Assembly (NCBI RefSeq): GCF_001618425.1
Contig: NZ_BDCU01000037.1
Coordinates: 62,001-126,000 of the forward strand
Length of the DNA stretch: 64,000 bases
From: Nocardia fusca NBRC 14340
Lineage (GTDB): Bacteria > Actinomycetota > Actinomycetes > Mycobacteriales > Mycobacteriaceae
Direction of reading: 5' to 3'
The notes under the pieces are model-generated. The model saw only the letters and a program-made list of their open reading frames with translations, was not told where the DNA came from and searched no databases. Of the stretch, positions 44,930 through 54,041 are shown in pieces. The first letter of the stretch is position 1; every line of letters starts with the position of its first letter. The position numbers and the translations under genes are program-made.

Positions 44930-45805
44930 ATGCATTCGGAGGGGCCCGAGACCCTGGCGCTGTCGCTGGCGGCGTCCTCGGAGGTCACCTCGTGGCTGCG
45001 GTCGTCCGGTCTGGAGATCGTGCTGCTGGTCCTCGGAGCGATGCTGTTCGCCCGCTTCGCCACCTACGTCCGCGACCGGGTGACGCAGAAGATCGATTCC
45101 GGGTTCCGCGGCGGTGACGCGCTGGTCCGCTCGGAGGAGGCCAAGCACCGGCACGCGCTGGCGCAGGTGCTCACCTGGGTGGTACTGACCGTGGCCTACG
45201 TGCTGGTCGCCATGGAGGTCCTGGGCCGGATCGGATTCTCGATGTCGGGACTGGTCGCACCGGCGGCGGTCCTGGGTGCCGCGCTCGGTTTCGGCGCGCA
45301 GCGCATCGTGCAGGACATTCTGGCCGGGTTCTTCCTCATCACCGAACGGCAGTACGGATTCGGTGATGTGGTGCGGATCGCAGTGACCGGTATCCAGGAT
45401 CCGGCCGAGGGCACGGTCGAGGATGTGACGCTGCGGGTCACCAAATTGCGTAACTCGGATGGTGAGGTGATCACCGTCCCGAACGGACAGATCGTGAAAG
45501 TTACCAATCTGTCGAAGGATTGGGCCCGCGCGGCGATCGATGTACCGGTCTCCGCCAGTGCCGATATCATCCGGATCAACGAAGTGCTGCACGAGGTGGG
45601 CGGCCAAGCCTACCAGGACCCCCGTCTCGAACCACTGCTGCTCGACGAGCCGACGGTGATGGGCGTGGAGGACCTGACCGTGGACCAGATGAACATCCGG
45701 ATGGTCGCCCGGACGCTGCCGGGTAAACAGTTCGAGGTGAGTCGCGAGCTACGGGTGCGCGTGGCCGCGGCCATGCGCCGGGAGGGCCTGAATGCGCGCC
45801 CGTAG
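44930..45805 (+). CDS. MscS-family mechanosensitive channel
   Basis: 291 residues from the ATG at 44930 with AGGTGG upstream. Three hydrophobic segments: LEIVLLVLGAMLFARFATYV (about 30-49), LAQVLTWVVLTVAYVLVAME (about 85), then pore helix SGLVAPAAVLGAALGFGAQRIVQDILAGFF with Gly/Ala packing, followed by the beta domain EDVTLRVTKLRNSDGEVITVPNG, the MscS hallmark. It opens under membrane tension. It sits between prfB and a small Pro-rich gene whose ATG lies 14 bp inside its end. Confidence 0.94.
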   Translation: MHSEGPETLALSLAASSEVTSWLRSSGLEIVLLVLGAMLFARFATYVRDRVTQKIDSGFRGGDALVRSEEAKHRHALAQVLTWVVLTVAYVLVAMEVLGRIGFSMSGLVAPAAVLGAALGFGAQRIVQDILAGFFLITERQYGFGDVVRIAVTGIQDPAEGTVEDVTLRVTKLRNSDGEVITVPNGQIVKVTNLSKDWARAAIDVPVSASADIIRINEVLHEVGGQAYQDPRLEPLLLDEPTVMGVEDLTVDQMNIRMVARTLPGKQFEVSRELRVRVAAAMRREGLNARP

Positions 45806-45956
45806 ATCGACGCTGATCCTGGCGTGTGGCTGGGTGGCGACCTTCGTGCTCTACCTGTTCGTGAAACCGGATCAGATCGCACCCGCGAAACCGGCGCCCG
45901 CCCCCGCCGTACCCGCCGTTCATCAGGTCCCGGTCCCGGTGATTCCCGTCCGATAA
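45792..45956 (+). CDS. Small Pro-rich membrane protein (position of Mtb Rv3103c)
   Basis: 54 residues from an ATG at 45792 that overlaps the end of the MscS gene by 14 bp. MRARRSTLILACGWVATFVL begins one membrane helix, followed by a Pro/Ala/Val-rich tail (about 25 residues). The tail faces either side of the membrane. M. tuberculosis has a Pro-rich membrane protein in the same slot. Overlap and slot suggest a coupled gene. The 57-bp gap before ftsE has no other feature. Confidence 0.6.
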   Translation: MRARRSTLILACGWVATFVLYLFVKPDQIAPAKPAPAPAVPAVHQVPVPVIPVR

Positions 45957-46012
45957 CGGCTGCGACACAGCCCGCGGGCCGCTTCGTTATCGAATGGTTA
46001 CACTGTCTCCTC

Positions 46013-46701
<689 letters not shown>

Positions 46702-46702
<1 letters not shown>

Positions 46703-47607
46703 TGCGGGCGGGATTCCTGTTCGGTGAGGTCTCCGAGGGGCTGCGCCGCAATGTGACCATGACCATCGCGATGATCCTGACCACCGCGGTCTCGCTGACC
46801 ATGCTGGGCGGCGGTCTGCTGGCGGTGCGGATCGCCGACAAGACCGAGCAGTACTTCCTGGACCGGCTCGAGGTGCGGCTTTATCTCACCGAGGATGTCT
46901 CCGCCACCGACCCGGACTGTGTGAACGATCCGTGCCGGACCCTCATGGCCGATCTCGAGGCCGTCGACGGCGTGGAGAACGTGCAGTACCTCAACCGGGA
47001 CGCGGCGGTCCGGGAGGCAAAGGAGAAAACCTTCAAGGACCAGCCGGAACTGGCGGAGTATGTGAGCGAGACGCCGCTGCCGGCCTCACTGCGGGTCAAG
47101 ATGACCGACGCGTCGCTGTACCCGACGATCTACGAGCAGTTCTACGAGCGGCCCGGCGTCGGCATGGTCCGCAACGACAAGGACATCGTGGACCGGCTGG
47201 TCAGCCTGTTCGACGGACTCCGCAACGCCGCGTTCGGGATGGCGCTGCTGCAGGCGGTGGCGGCGCTGCTGCTGATCGCGAACATGGTGCAGATCGCGGC
47301 CTTCACCCGGCGTACGGAGGTGAGCATCATGCGCCTGGTGGGCGCCACCCGCTGGTACACCCAGCTGCCGTTCCTCCTGGAAGCGGTGGCCGCCGCGCTG
47401 GCGGGCGGTCTCCTGGCCACGGTGGGTCTGTTCGTGGCCCGGCCGCTGGTGATCGACCGGGCCCTGGGCGATCTGTTCGCCAGCAATGTGTTCCCGCAGA
47501 TCACCTTCGACGACATCTTCACCACCGCGCTCATGGTGATGCCGGTCGGCGTACTGTTCGCCGGTCTCACCGCCTACGCGACCCTGCGCTGGTACGTGCG
47601 GGAATAG
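46702..47607 (+). CDS. ftsX: Cell division protein FtsX
   Basis: 301 residues from an ATG overlapping the ftsE stop by one base. Four membrane helices: one near residues 20-42 (IAMILTTAVSLTMLGGGLLA), then an extracellular domain with two Cys (DPDCVNDPCRT, possible disulfide) that binds the hydrolase RipC or similar, and three C-terminal helices (FGMALLQAVAALLLIANMVQ; LLEAVAAALAGGLLATVGLF; FTTALMVMPVGVLFAGLTAY). It works with FtsE. Hairpin terminator 58 bp after the stop. Confidence 0.97.
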
Positions 47608-47664
47608 CCGGCCGGAGTCCGCGGCCCGGGTGACGACAACTCCCACCCGCGGTAACTCCGGTGA

Positions 47665-47710
47665 CCGAGAACGCCCGCCCTGGACTTCGGGGCGGGCGTT
47701 CTCGGCTTCA
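47665..47710 (+). terminator. Hairpin terminator after ftsX
   Basis: A perfect 16-bp stem (47665-47680 with 47690-47705) with a 9-nt loop, then CTTCATC. The poor T tail is typical for high-GC actinobacteria. It isolates the ftsEX operon from the fadE pair. Confidence 0.8.
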
Positions 47711-47771
47711 TCACCTGCGGATTCCGCGCACCCGTCCGCTCACCAGGACGTAAGGACCACTCGACGCCTTT

Positions 47772-47808
47772 CTTACTCCGCAGTAAGATAGCCTTACTCC
47801 GCAGTAAG
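47772..47808. promoter_or_regulatory. Duplicated palindromic operator before the acyl-CoA dehydrogenase pair
   Basis: CTTACTCCGCAGTAAG occurs identically at 47772-47787 and 47793-47808 (21-bp centre spacing, two helical turns). Each has 6-bp inverted arms (CTTACT/AGTAAG), the pattern of TetR-type repressors controlling fatty-acid genes. It is 45 bp upstream of the fadE24-like start. The cognate regulator is not in the window. Confidence 0.75.
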
Positions 47809-47853
47809 ATCCCCGGGGCCCGACCCTCACCCCCGCGCGAGAAACAGGTGATG

Positions 47854-49257
47854 ATGAGCATTCGAGACAGCGCTACCGAGCGGCGGTCGCACAACGGCGT
47901 CCGCCAGGAGAACGGGGTGGGCCTGCACCAACCCAAACGGGACTGGATGGGCGCCGCCATGCGGGTCATGTCGACCATCACCGGGTCGGAGCTGGCCGAG
48001 AAATACAACCTGCGCAAGCCGATCGACCGGGTCACCTACCAGAGCACCAAAACCGGATTCCGCACCCTCGGGGCGGCCACCCGCGCCTTCAACAAGGTCG
48101 CGGGCGGTGGCGCGCCCAAACGGCTACCGGACAACGAGTCCAAGACCAAGGACTATTTCGACCTCACCCCCACCGACGAACAGCAGATGATCGTCGAGAC
48201 GGTGCGCGAGTTCGCGGCCGAGATCCTGCGCCCGGCCGCGCACGACGCCGACGAGGCGGCCGCCGCGCCGGCCGATCTGCTCGGCCGGGCCGCGGAACTG
48301 GGTATCACCCTCATCAACGTGCCCGAGGAACTCGAGGGCGCGGCCACCGAACGCGGGGCGGTCACCAATGTGCTGGTCGCCGAGGCGCTCGCGCACGGCG
48401 ATATGGGTCTGGCGCTGCCGCTGCTCGCGCCGAGCGGGGTCGCGGTCGCACTGTCCCAGTGGGGCACCGACGCCCAGCAGCAGACCTATCTGCCGGCCTT
48501 CACCGGCGAGAACGTGCCCCAGGCCTCCGTGGTCATCAGCGAACCGCGGGCCTTGTTCGACCCCTTCAGCCTGCAGACCAAAGCGGTACGCTCCCCCAGC
48601 GGATACCGGTTGAACGGCGTCAAGAGCCTGGTCCCCGCGGCCGCCGACGCCGAGATCTTCGTGGTGGGCGCCGAACTCGACGGACGCCCGGCCCTGTTCG
48701 TGGTGGAATCCGATGCCAAGGGCCTGTCGGTGGAAGCCGATCCGAGCATGGGCCTGCGCGCGGCCGGGCTGGGCCGGCTGGTCCTGGACAATGTGGCCGT
48801 CGCCGCCGACGCCGTCCTCGGAGAGGGCGATGCCGCGCAGCACGCGGCCGACTACCGCGATGCCGTCCAGCTCGCCCGCCTCGGCTGGGCTTCGCTGGCC
48901 ACCGGCACCGGGCAGGCCGTACTGGACTACGTGATCCCCTACGTCAACGAGCGGGAAGCCTTCGGCGAACCGATCAGCCACCGGCAGGCGGTCGCGTTCA
49001 TGGTCGCCGATATCGCCATCGAACTCGACGGTCTGCGCCTGGTCACGCTGCGCGGCGCCGCCCGCGCCGAACAGGGCCTCACCTTCGCCCGGGAAGCGGC
49101 GCTGGCCAAGAAGCTGGCGGCGGACAAGGGTATGCGCTTCGGGCTGGACGGCGTCCAGCTACTCGGTGGCCACGGCTTCACCAAGGAACACCCGGTCGAA
49201 CGCTGGTACCGCGATCTGCGGGGTATCGCGGTCGCCGAAGGCGTGGTGCTGGTCTGA
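47854..49257 (+). CDS. Acyl-CoA dehydrogenase, FadE24-like
   Basis: 467 residues from the ATG at 47854 (AGG 5 nt upstream; GTG 47848 and ATG 47851 are in frame). The N-terminal 105 residues precede the dehydrogenase fold (LTPTDEQQMIVETVREFAAE), a long extension typical of M. tuberculosis FadE24 (Rv3139). FAD-binding core motifs (DYRDAVQLARLGWASLATGT; GFTKEHPVERWYRDLRG) are present. The catalytic Glu position is hard to fix. It and the next gene form the FadE24-FadE23 pair, which in mycobacteria probably makes a heteromeric enzyme on long or branched acyl-CoA (inference from synteny). Confidence 0.9.
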   Translation: MSIRDSATERRSHNGVRQENGVGLHQPKRDWMGAAMRVMSTITGSELAEKYNLRKPIDRVTYQSTKTGFRTLGAATRAFNKVAGGGAPKRLPDNESKTKDYFDLTPTDEQQMIVETVREFAAEILRPAAHDADEAAAAPADLLGRAAELGITLINVPEELEGAATERGAVTNVLVAEALAHGDMGLALPLLAPSGVAVALSQWGTDAQQQTYLPAFTGENVPQASVVISEPRALFDPFSLQTKAVRSPSGYRLNGVKSLVPAAADAEIFVVGAELDGRPALFVVESDAKGLSVEADPSMGLRAAGLGRLVLDNVAVAADAVLGEGDAAQHAADYRDAVQLARLGWASLATGTGQAVLDYVIPYVNEREAFGEPISHRQAVAFMVADIAIELDGLRLVTLRGAARAEQGLTFAREAALAKKLAADKGMRFGLDGVQLLGGHGFTKEHPVERWYRDLRGIAVAEGVVLV

Positions 49258-49297
49258 GTTCCCGGCGTCGTCACAGCTTTTTCACCAGGAGACTTTC

Positions 49298-50518
49298 ATG
49301 ATCAATCTCGAACTTCCCAAGAAGCTGCGGGCCAGCGCCAACCAGGCGCATCAGGTGGCCGCGCAGATCTTCCGGCCCATCTCGCGCAAGTACGACCTCG
49401 GCGAGCACGAATACCCGGTCGAACTCGACACCATGGCCGCCATGGTCGACGGGCTCAGCGATTCGGGCACGCAGAAGATCAGCGGAGCCAGTGGCGGGCG
49501 CTCCGACGACGAGGCGCCCTCCACCGATGTGCTCCTCAACGCCAACGGCGGCAATATGTCGGCGCTGCTCAACGCCCTGGAAACCTCCTGGGGCGATGTC
49601 GGCCTGATGCTGTCCATCCCCTACCAGGGGTTGGGCAATGCCGCGATCGCCGCGGTGGCCACCGACGAACAGCTCGAACGGTTCGGCAAGGTATGGGCCT
49701 CGATGGCCATCACCGAACCCGGCTTCGGATCCGATTCGGCCGCGGTCACCACCACCGCCGTCCTCGACGGCGACGAATGGGTGCTCAACGGCGAGAAGAT
49801 CTTCGTCACCGCGGGGCAGCGTTCCACCCATATCGTGGTGTGGGCGTCGGTGGACCGCAGCCTCGGCCGCGCCGCCATCAAATCGTTCGTGGTCCCGCGG
49901 GACGCTCCCGGTCTGTCGGTGGCCCGGCTCGAGCACAAGCTCGGCATCAAGGCCTCCGATACCGCGGTGCTGCTGCTCCAGGATTGCCGGATCCCGAAGG
50001 ACAATATCCTCGGCAGCCCGGAAGTGAACGTGGAGAAGGGTTTCGCCGGGGTCATGCAGACCTTCGACAACACCCGCCCCATGGTCGCGGCCATGGCCAT
50101 CGGTGTCACCCGCGCCGCGCTCGAGGAACTGCGCACCATCCTCACCGACGCGGGTATCGAGATCTCCTACGACACCCCGCCCAACAATCAGCACGCGGCG
50201 GCGGCCGAGTTCCTGCGGATGGAAGCCGACTACGAGTCCGCCTACCTGCTGGCATTGCGGGCGGCCTGGATGGCCGACAACAAGAAGCCCAATTCGCTCG
50301 AGGCGTCGATGTCCAAGGCGAAGGCGGGCCGCACCGGCACCGATGTGACGCTGAAGTCGGTCGAACTGGCCGGCGCCGTCGGATACTCGCAGCGGCTGCT
50401 GCTGGAGAAGTGGGGCCGGGACTCGAAGATCCTGGACATTTTCGAGGGCACCCAGCAGATCCAGCAGCTCATCGTGGCCCGCCGGGTCCTGGGCAAGACC
50501 AGCGCCGAACTGAAGTAG
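49298..50518 (+). CDS. Acyl-CoA dehydrogenase, FadE23-like
   Basis: 406 residues from the ATG at 49298 with CAGGAG 7 nt upstream. AITEPGFGSDSAAVTTTAV and GEKIFVTAGQRS form the FAD/acyl pocket, VEKGFAGVMQTFDNTRPMVA and WGRDSKILDIFEGTQQIQQL the C-terminal helical bundle (with Glu-Gly-Thr FAD adenine loop). The gene is 40 bp after the FadE24-like gene. It matches M. tuberculosis FadE23 (Rv3140) by order and length. The two probably act as a complex in beta-oxidation. Confidence 0.9.
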   Translation: MINLELPKKLRASANQAHQVAAQIFRPISRKYDLGEHEYPVELDTMAAMVDGLSDSGTQKISGASGGRSDDEAPSTDVLLNANGGNMSALLNALETSWGDVGLMLSIPYQGLGNAAIAAVATDEQLERFGKVWASMAITEPGFGSDSAAVTTTAVLDGDEWVLNGEKIFVTAGQRSTHIVVWASVDRSLGRAAIKSFVVPRDAPGLSVARLEHKLGIKASDTAVLLLQDCRIPKDNILGSPEVNVEKGFAGVMQTFDNTRPMVAAMAIGVTRAALEELRTILTDAGIEISYDTPPNNQHAAAAEFLRMEADYESAYLLALRAAWMADNKKPNSLEASMSKAKAGRTGTDVTLKSVELAGAVGYSQRLLLEKWGRDSKILDIFEGTQQIQQLIVARRVLGKTSAELK

Positions 50519-50535
50519 GCAGGCCGGACAGGAGA

Positions 50536-50570
50536 AACCGGTGTGGTCCGCTGGGGGGATCACACCGGTT
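50536..50570 (+). terminator. Hairpin after the fadE pair
   Basis: AACCGGTGTG (50536-50545) pairs with CACACCGGTT (50561-50570) with a 15-nt loop. There is no T run. It is probably the operon terminator. Confidence 0.6.
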
Positions 50571-50763
50571 CCGCCTGTTCGGCGCAAGCGCCTCGGCCGG
50601 TTCCCGGACAATTGCCCGCAACCGCGTCGGCCGCACCGCCGACGCCGCCCGCGACGGCCGCGATTTTCGCCTCTGTCCACTCATATATCACTGTGCCGAA
50701 GTGACGATTTCGAGTCCGGAACCGTCCAGACGACGAATATGCCCCCGCCTCTATCGTGGACCG

Positions 50764-51129
50764 ATGGCATCGGTGAAACAGCTCCAGGTCACCTTCGACT
50801 GCGCGGAACCCGAGCGGGTCGCTCGTTTCTGGTGCGAGGTGCTGGGCTACGAGCATCAGGGTTCGGCATGCATTGATCCCTCGGGTGTGGGGCCACGCCT
50901 GTACTTCCAGCGCGTCCCCGAAGGCAAGGTTGTCAAGAATCGGCTGCATCTCGACGTGCGGGTCGGCACCGGGCTCGTGGGTGCAGAGCGCGTGGCCGCA
51001 CTCGAGGCAGAATGCGCACGACTGGTCGCGCTCGGCGCGGTACGTGTGCGGCTACTGCTCGCCGATGGCCAGAACGAGTCGTGCCTCGTGATGCAGGACA
51101 TCGAGGGTAACGAGTTCTGTCTCGACTGA
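50764..51129 (+). CDS. VOC-fold (glyoxalase-like) protein, shorter than its family
   Basis: 121 residues from the ATG at 50764 (frame opens further upstream into the previous gene, without support). VTFDCAEPERVARFWCEVLG is the first beta-alpha-beta module. GPRLYFQRVPEGKVVKNRLH and LDVRVGTGLVGAERVAALEA are typical of the actinobacterial PF18029 family. Common members have about 25 more residues after FWCEVLGY (a Pro/Phe-rich linker before the CxDPxGVGPRL strand), missing here (GYEHQGSACIDP). Function unknown. Confidence 0.82.
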   Translation: MASVKQLQVTFDCAEPERVARFWCEVLGYEHQGSACIDPSGVGPRLYFQRVPEGKVVKNRLHLDVRVGTGLVGAERVAALEAECARLVALGAVRVRLLLADGQNESCLVMQDIEGNEFCLD

Positions 51130-51407
51130 GTAGGCGCCCGGCAGGGACAGCAAATTCTGCAGCAGCTGCTCCAGCGCGTGGTCACCGCCGGCTGATCCGG
51201 CGTCGATATCGGATACGAAACCGCGACCGGCCGCGCGGCGGTCCTGGACACCATCGGGACCGAGTGACAGTGTTTGTCCGATCGGATCGTCCCGATCGGT
51301 GCCGCCGGATCCGATCTCCCGCCGCGCCGGCACGAGTTCCGCCATGCAGCACCCACACCGAGTCACTGAGCAGTACCCCGGATATCGCCCCTGCAAGGAG
51401 ACTGGTT
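51130..51407. other. Intergenic region before the secreted-protein gene
   Basis: 278 bp with no supported gene. AAGGAG at 51395 is the ribosome-binding site of the next gene. Confidence 0.5.
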
Positions 51408-52043
51408 ATGCGTATATCGGCCTTTACCCGTCGGCTCCTCACGTCTGCCGTGGGGACCGCCGCAGCCACCATCCTGTTCACCGGACACGCGACCGCCGAG
51501 CCCGCCCGGGTCGATTGGGCTTCGGCCACGCAGGCCCTGCACACCGCGGCGAGCGGTGACCCGGCCGCCGAACGAGCGGTATCCCGGCTGCTCGGTGACG
51601 CGCGGGTCGCCGCGGCCACCCGTGATGCCGCGCTGCCCGCGCAGCCGTTCCAGATCCCGGCCGAATCCACCGTGGGTCGCGGCGGCGGTCCGGGAATGTA
51701 CGGCTCGGGCCTGTCGCTGAATATCGACGGCTTCCGGTTCGCGTTCTTCGGCGGACCGGGCACGATCGCCCCGAATCAGACGGGCGCGCGGCTGGATGTC
51801 GTATGGCTCAACCTCAACAACGGCCGCAGCGGAATCGAGCAGCTCACCGAGCATCGGGACATCATCGCCGACACCACGATCCGCACCCGGCCGATCGATC
51901 CGGGCCCGGGCCTGATCGTCGCCGCGGTGTACGGCAGCCTGTGGCACCGCTGGCCGGTGCCGGTGAGCCCGGAACATCCGGACGGGTTCCAGTACGTGCG
52001 CGGCGACATCACTTTCCCGTCGCTGGGCTCGATCTACAACTGA
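51408..52043 (+). CDS. Secreted protein of unknown function
   Basis: 211 residues from the ATG at 51408 with AAGGAG 7 nt upstream. A Sec-type signal peptide (RISAFTRRLLTSAVGTAAAT, hydrophobic core, probable ATA-E cleavage after residue 30) leads to a mature part with FGGPGTIAPNQTGARLDVVW, NGRSGIEQLTEH and a His/Trp-rich AVYGSLWHRWPVPVSPEHPD. No family recognised, although Nocardia and Mycobacterium carry many such small exported proteins. A Gly-rich spacer (GRGGGPGMYGSG) separates two mature segments. Confidence 0.8.
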   Translation: MRISAFTRRLLTSAVGTAAATILFTGHATAEPARVDWASATQALHTAASGDPAAERAVSRLLGDARVAAATRDAALPAQPFQIPAESTVGRGGGPGMYGSGLSLNIDGFRFAFFGGPGTIAPNQTGARLDVVWLNLNNGRSGIEQLTEHRDIIADTTIRTRPIDPGPGLIVAAVYGSLWHRWPVPVSPEHPDGFQYVRGDITFPSLGSIYN

Positions 52044-52252
52044 CCCGGTATGTCGGCGGGCCGGTGCGGGCGAGTGCGTCGAATATCCGACAGCCACCGC
52101 ACCGGCCACCTCGACGGGCGCTCGAGGATGTCTTTTTTGTCCGGAGCGTACGTTGTGAGCGAGTACACTTTCACTGCTACGGTGACCACCGATATGCCGT
52201 TCGGAATCGCTAGGTCGAGTGCCGACGCGAGGATCTGTGGAGGTGTTCGAAG

Positions 52253-53872
52253 GTGAACCTGGCGCACACGCTGGAAGTCGTCAAGGCATACGGGCTGCTT
52301 CAGTCCAGCGGATTCATCGATCTGAAGAATCCGGGGGAAACGCTGCGGACGCTGAAGGACTCCAAGACCTACATCCCGCAGGCCACCCTGATCATGCATT
52401 CCGCGCGCATCGCGCCGGACGCCCCCGGGCTGGCCGACGAACGTGGTGAGCTGACCTACCGCGAACTGGACGAGCAGTCCACCAAGATCGCGCACGGGCT
52501 GCGCGACGCGGGGATCACCGAGGGCACCGTGATCGGCATCCTCGCCCGTGACCATCGCGGGCTGATCCTGTCCATGGCCGCCGCGGGCAAGCTCGGCGTG
52601 AAGATCGCGCTGATGAACACCGGTTTCGCCAAACCGCAGTTCGCCGAGGTGTGCGAACGGGAGCAGGTCAAGGCGGTCCTGCACGACAGCGAATTCCTCG
52701 GTCTGCTCGACGCGCTGCCCGCCGATATGCCCCGATTCCTCACCTGGGTCGACGAGGGCACCGAAGTGCCCGCGGGCGCCCGGACGCTGGACGATCTGAT
52801 CGCCGAGAACGGCACCGAGGCACTGCCGGTGCCCGCCAAACCGGGTGGTTTCATCATCCTCACCAGCGGCACCACCGGTCTGCCGAAGGGCGCGCCGCGG
52901 GAGAAGGCCAGTCCGGTGGCGACCGCACAGTTCCTGGACCGGATGCCGTTCCCGAAGCGCGGCTCCGTCGTCATCGTCTCGCCGATCTTCCACAGCACCG
53001 GTCTGGGTACGTACCTGGTGAGCATCGGCCTCACCAACAAGATCGTCATGCGGCGCCGGTTCGATGCCGAGGCCACCCTGAAGATGATCTCCGACCACAA
53101 GGCCCAGCTGCTGGTCGCGGTGCCGACCATGCTGCACCGCATGGTGGAACTGCCCGCCGAGGTCCGCGCGAAGTACGACACGTCCTCGCTGAAGGGGATC
53201 GTTCTGGCGGGTTCGGCGCTGTCGCCGGAGTTGTGCGTCAAGGCGACCGAGACGTTCGGGCCCGTCCTGTACAACCTCTACGGCTCCACCGAGTGCGCCA
53301 TCGCCACCGTGGCCCAGCCGGCCGACCTGGCCAAGGCGCCCGGCACCGTCGGCCGTCCGCCGCTCACCTGCCATGTCCGCCTCTACGACGACAACGATGA
53401 GCTGGTGACCGCGAAGAACGTCACCGCCCGGATCTTCATCCGCAGCGGCGCCCCCTTCGAGGGTTACACCGACGGCCGGCACAAGCAGATCATCGACGGG
53501 TACATGTCCAGCGGCGACGTCGGTCATTTCACCGAGGACGGCCTGCTCATGGTGGACGGCCGCGATGACGACATGATCGTCTCCGGCGGGGAGAACGTCT
53601 TCCCGCAGGAGGTCGAGAACCTACTGCTCGAACGCGACGATATCTTCGACGCCGCCGTCGTCGGCGTGGACGATGCGGAGTTCGGCAAACGGCTGCGCGC
53701 GTTCGTCGTCCCCGAATCCGGGCACACTCCGGACGAGGCCGAGATCAAGACCTACGTCAAGGAGAACCTGGCCCGGTACAAGGTGCCGCGCGAGGTCGTC
53801 TTCCTCGACGATCTGCCGCGCAACCCGACCGGCAAACTGCTGCGCCGGGTGCTGGTGGAATACGAGGTCTGA
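52253..53872 (+). CDS. Long-chain fatty-acid-CoA ligase (FadD12/FadD2-like)
   Basis: 539 residues from a GTG at 52253. ANL superfamily: LTSGTTGLPKGAPR (P loop), YGSTECA (A5), SSGDVGHFTEDGLLMVDGRD (A8, hinge) and LPRNPTGKLLRR (A10, catalytic Lys). It activates fatty acids for beta-oxidation or for lipid synthesis. The Arg after KGAP and NTGFAKPQFAEV are shared with the following gene, showing recent duplication. A clear terminator separates the two copies, so they are not a single cistron. Confidence 0.93.
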   Translation: MNLAHTLEVVKAYGLLQSSGFIDLKNPGETLRTLKDSKTYIPQATLIMHSARIAPDAPGLADERGELTYRELDEQSTKIAHGLRDAGITEGTVIGILARDHRGLILSMAAAGKLGVKIALMNTGFAKPQFAEVCEREQVKAVLHDSEFLGLLDALPADMPRFLTWVDEGTEVPAGARTLDDLIAENGTEALPVPAKPGGFIILTSGTTGLPKGAPREKASPVATAQFLDRMPFPKRGSVVIVSPIFHSTGLGTYLVSIGLTNKIVMRRRFDAEATLKMISDHKAQLLVAVPTMLHRMVELPAEVRAKYDTSSLKGIVLAGSALSPELCVKATETFGPVLYNLYGSTECAIATVAQPADLAKAPGTVGRPPLTCHVRLYDDNDELVTAKNVTARIFIRSGAPFEGYTDGRHKQIIDGYMSSGDVGHFTEDGLLMVDGRDDDMIVSGGENVFPQEVENLLLERDDIFDAAVVGVDDAEFGKRLRAFVVPESGHTPDEAEIKTYVKENLARYKVPREVVFLDDLPRNPTGKLLRRVLVEYEV

Positions 53873-53886
53873 CAACCTTTCTCGTC

Positions 53887-53925
53887 GGGAAACCGGGAAT
53901 TCTCACAGTAGTGTCCCGGTTTCCC
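53887..53925 (+). terminator. Terminator between the tandem acyl-CoA ligase genes
   Basis: GGGAAACCGGGA (53887-53898) pairs perfectly with TCCCGGTTTCCC (53914-53925), 15-nt loop. There is only a weak T tail. It lies 14 bp after the first fadD stop. Confidence 0.7.
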
Positions 53926-54041
53926 TACTGTCCGAGACAATGGGCCGGCAGTCCCCGCGGCGGTTGCTAGGGTGGGCGGTGCACAGGAGTTCGAGGAGGT
54001 AGCCGCCGTTCCCGGCGGTACACCGCGGAAGGTTGTCGCCG

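Noticed and set aside
49693..50763. Long upstream extension of the VOC frame
   Set aside because: Overlaps the FadE23-like gene out of frame. The ATG at 50764 begins the recognisable VOC fold.
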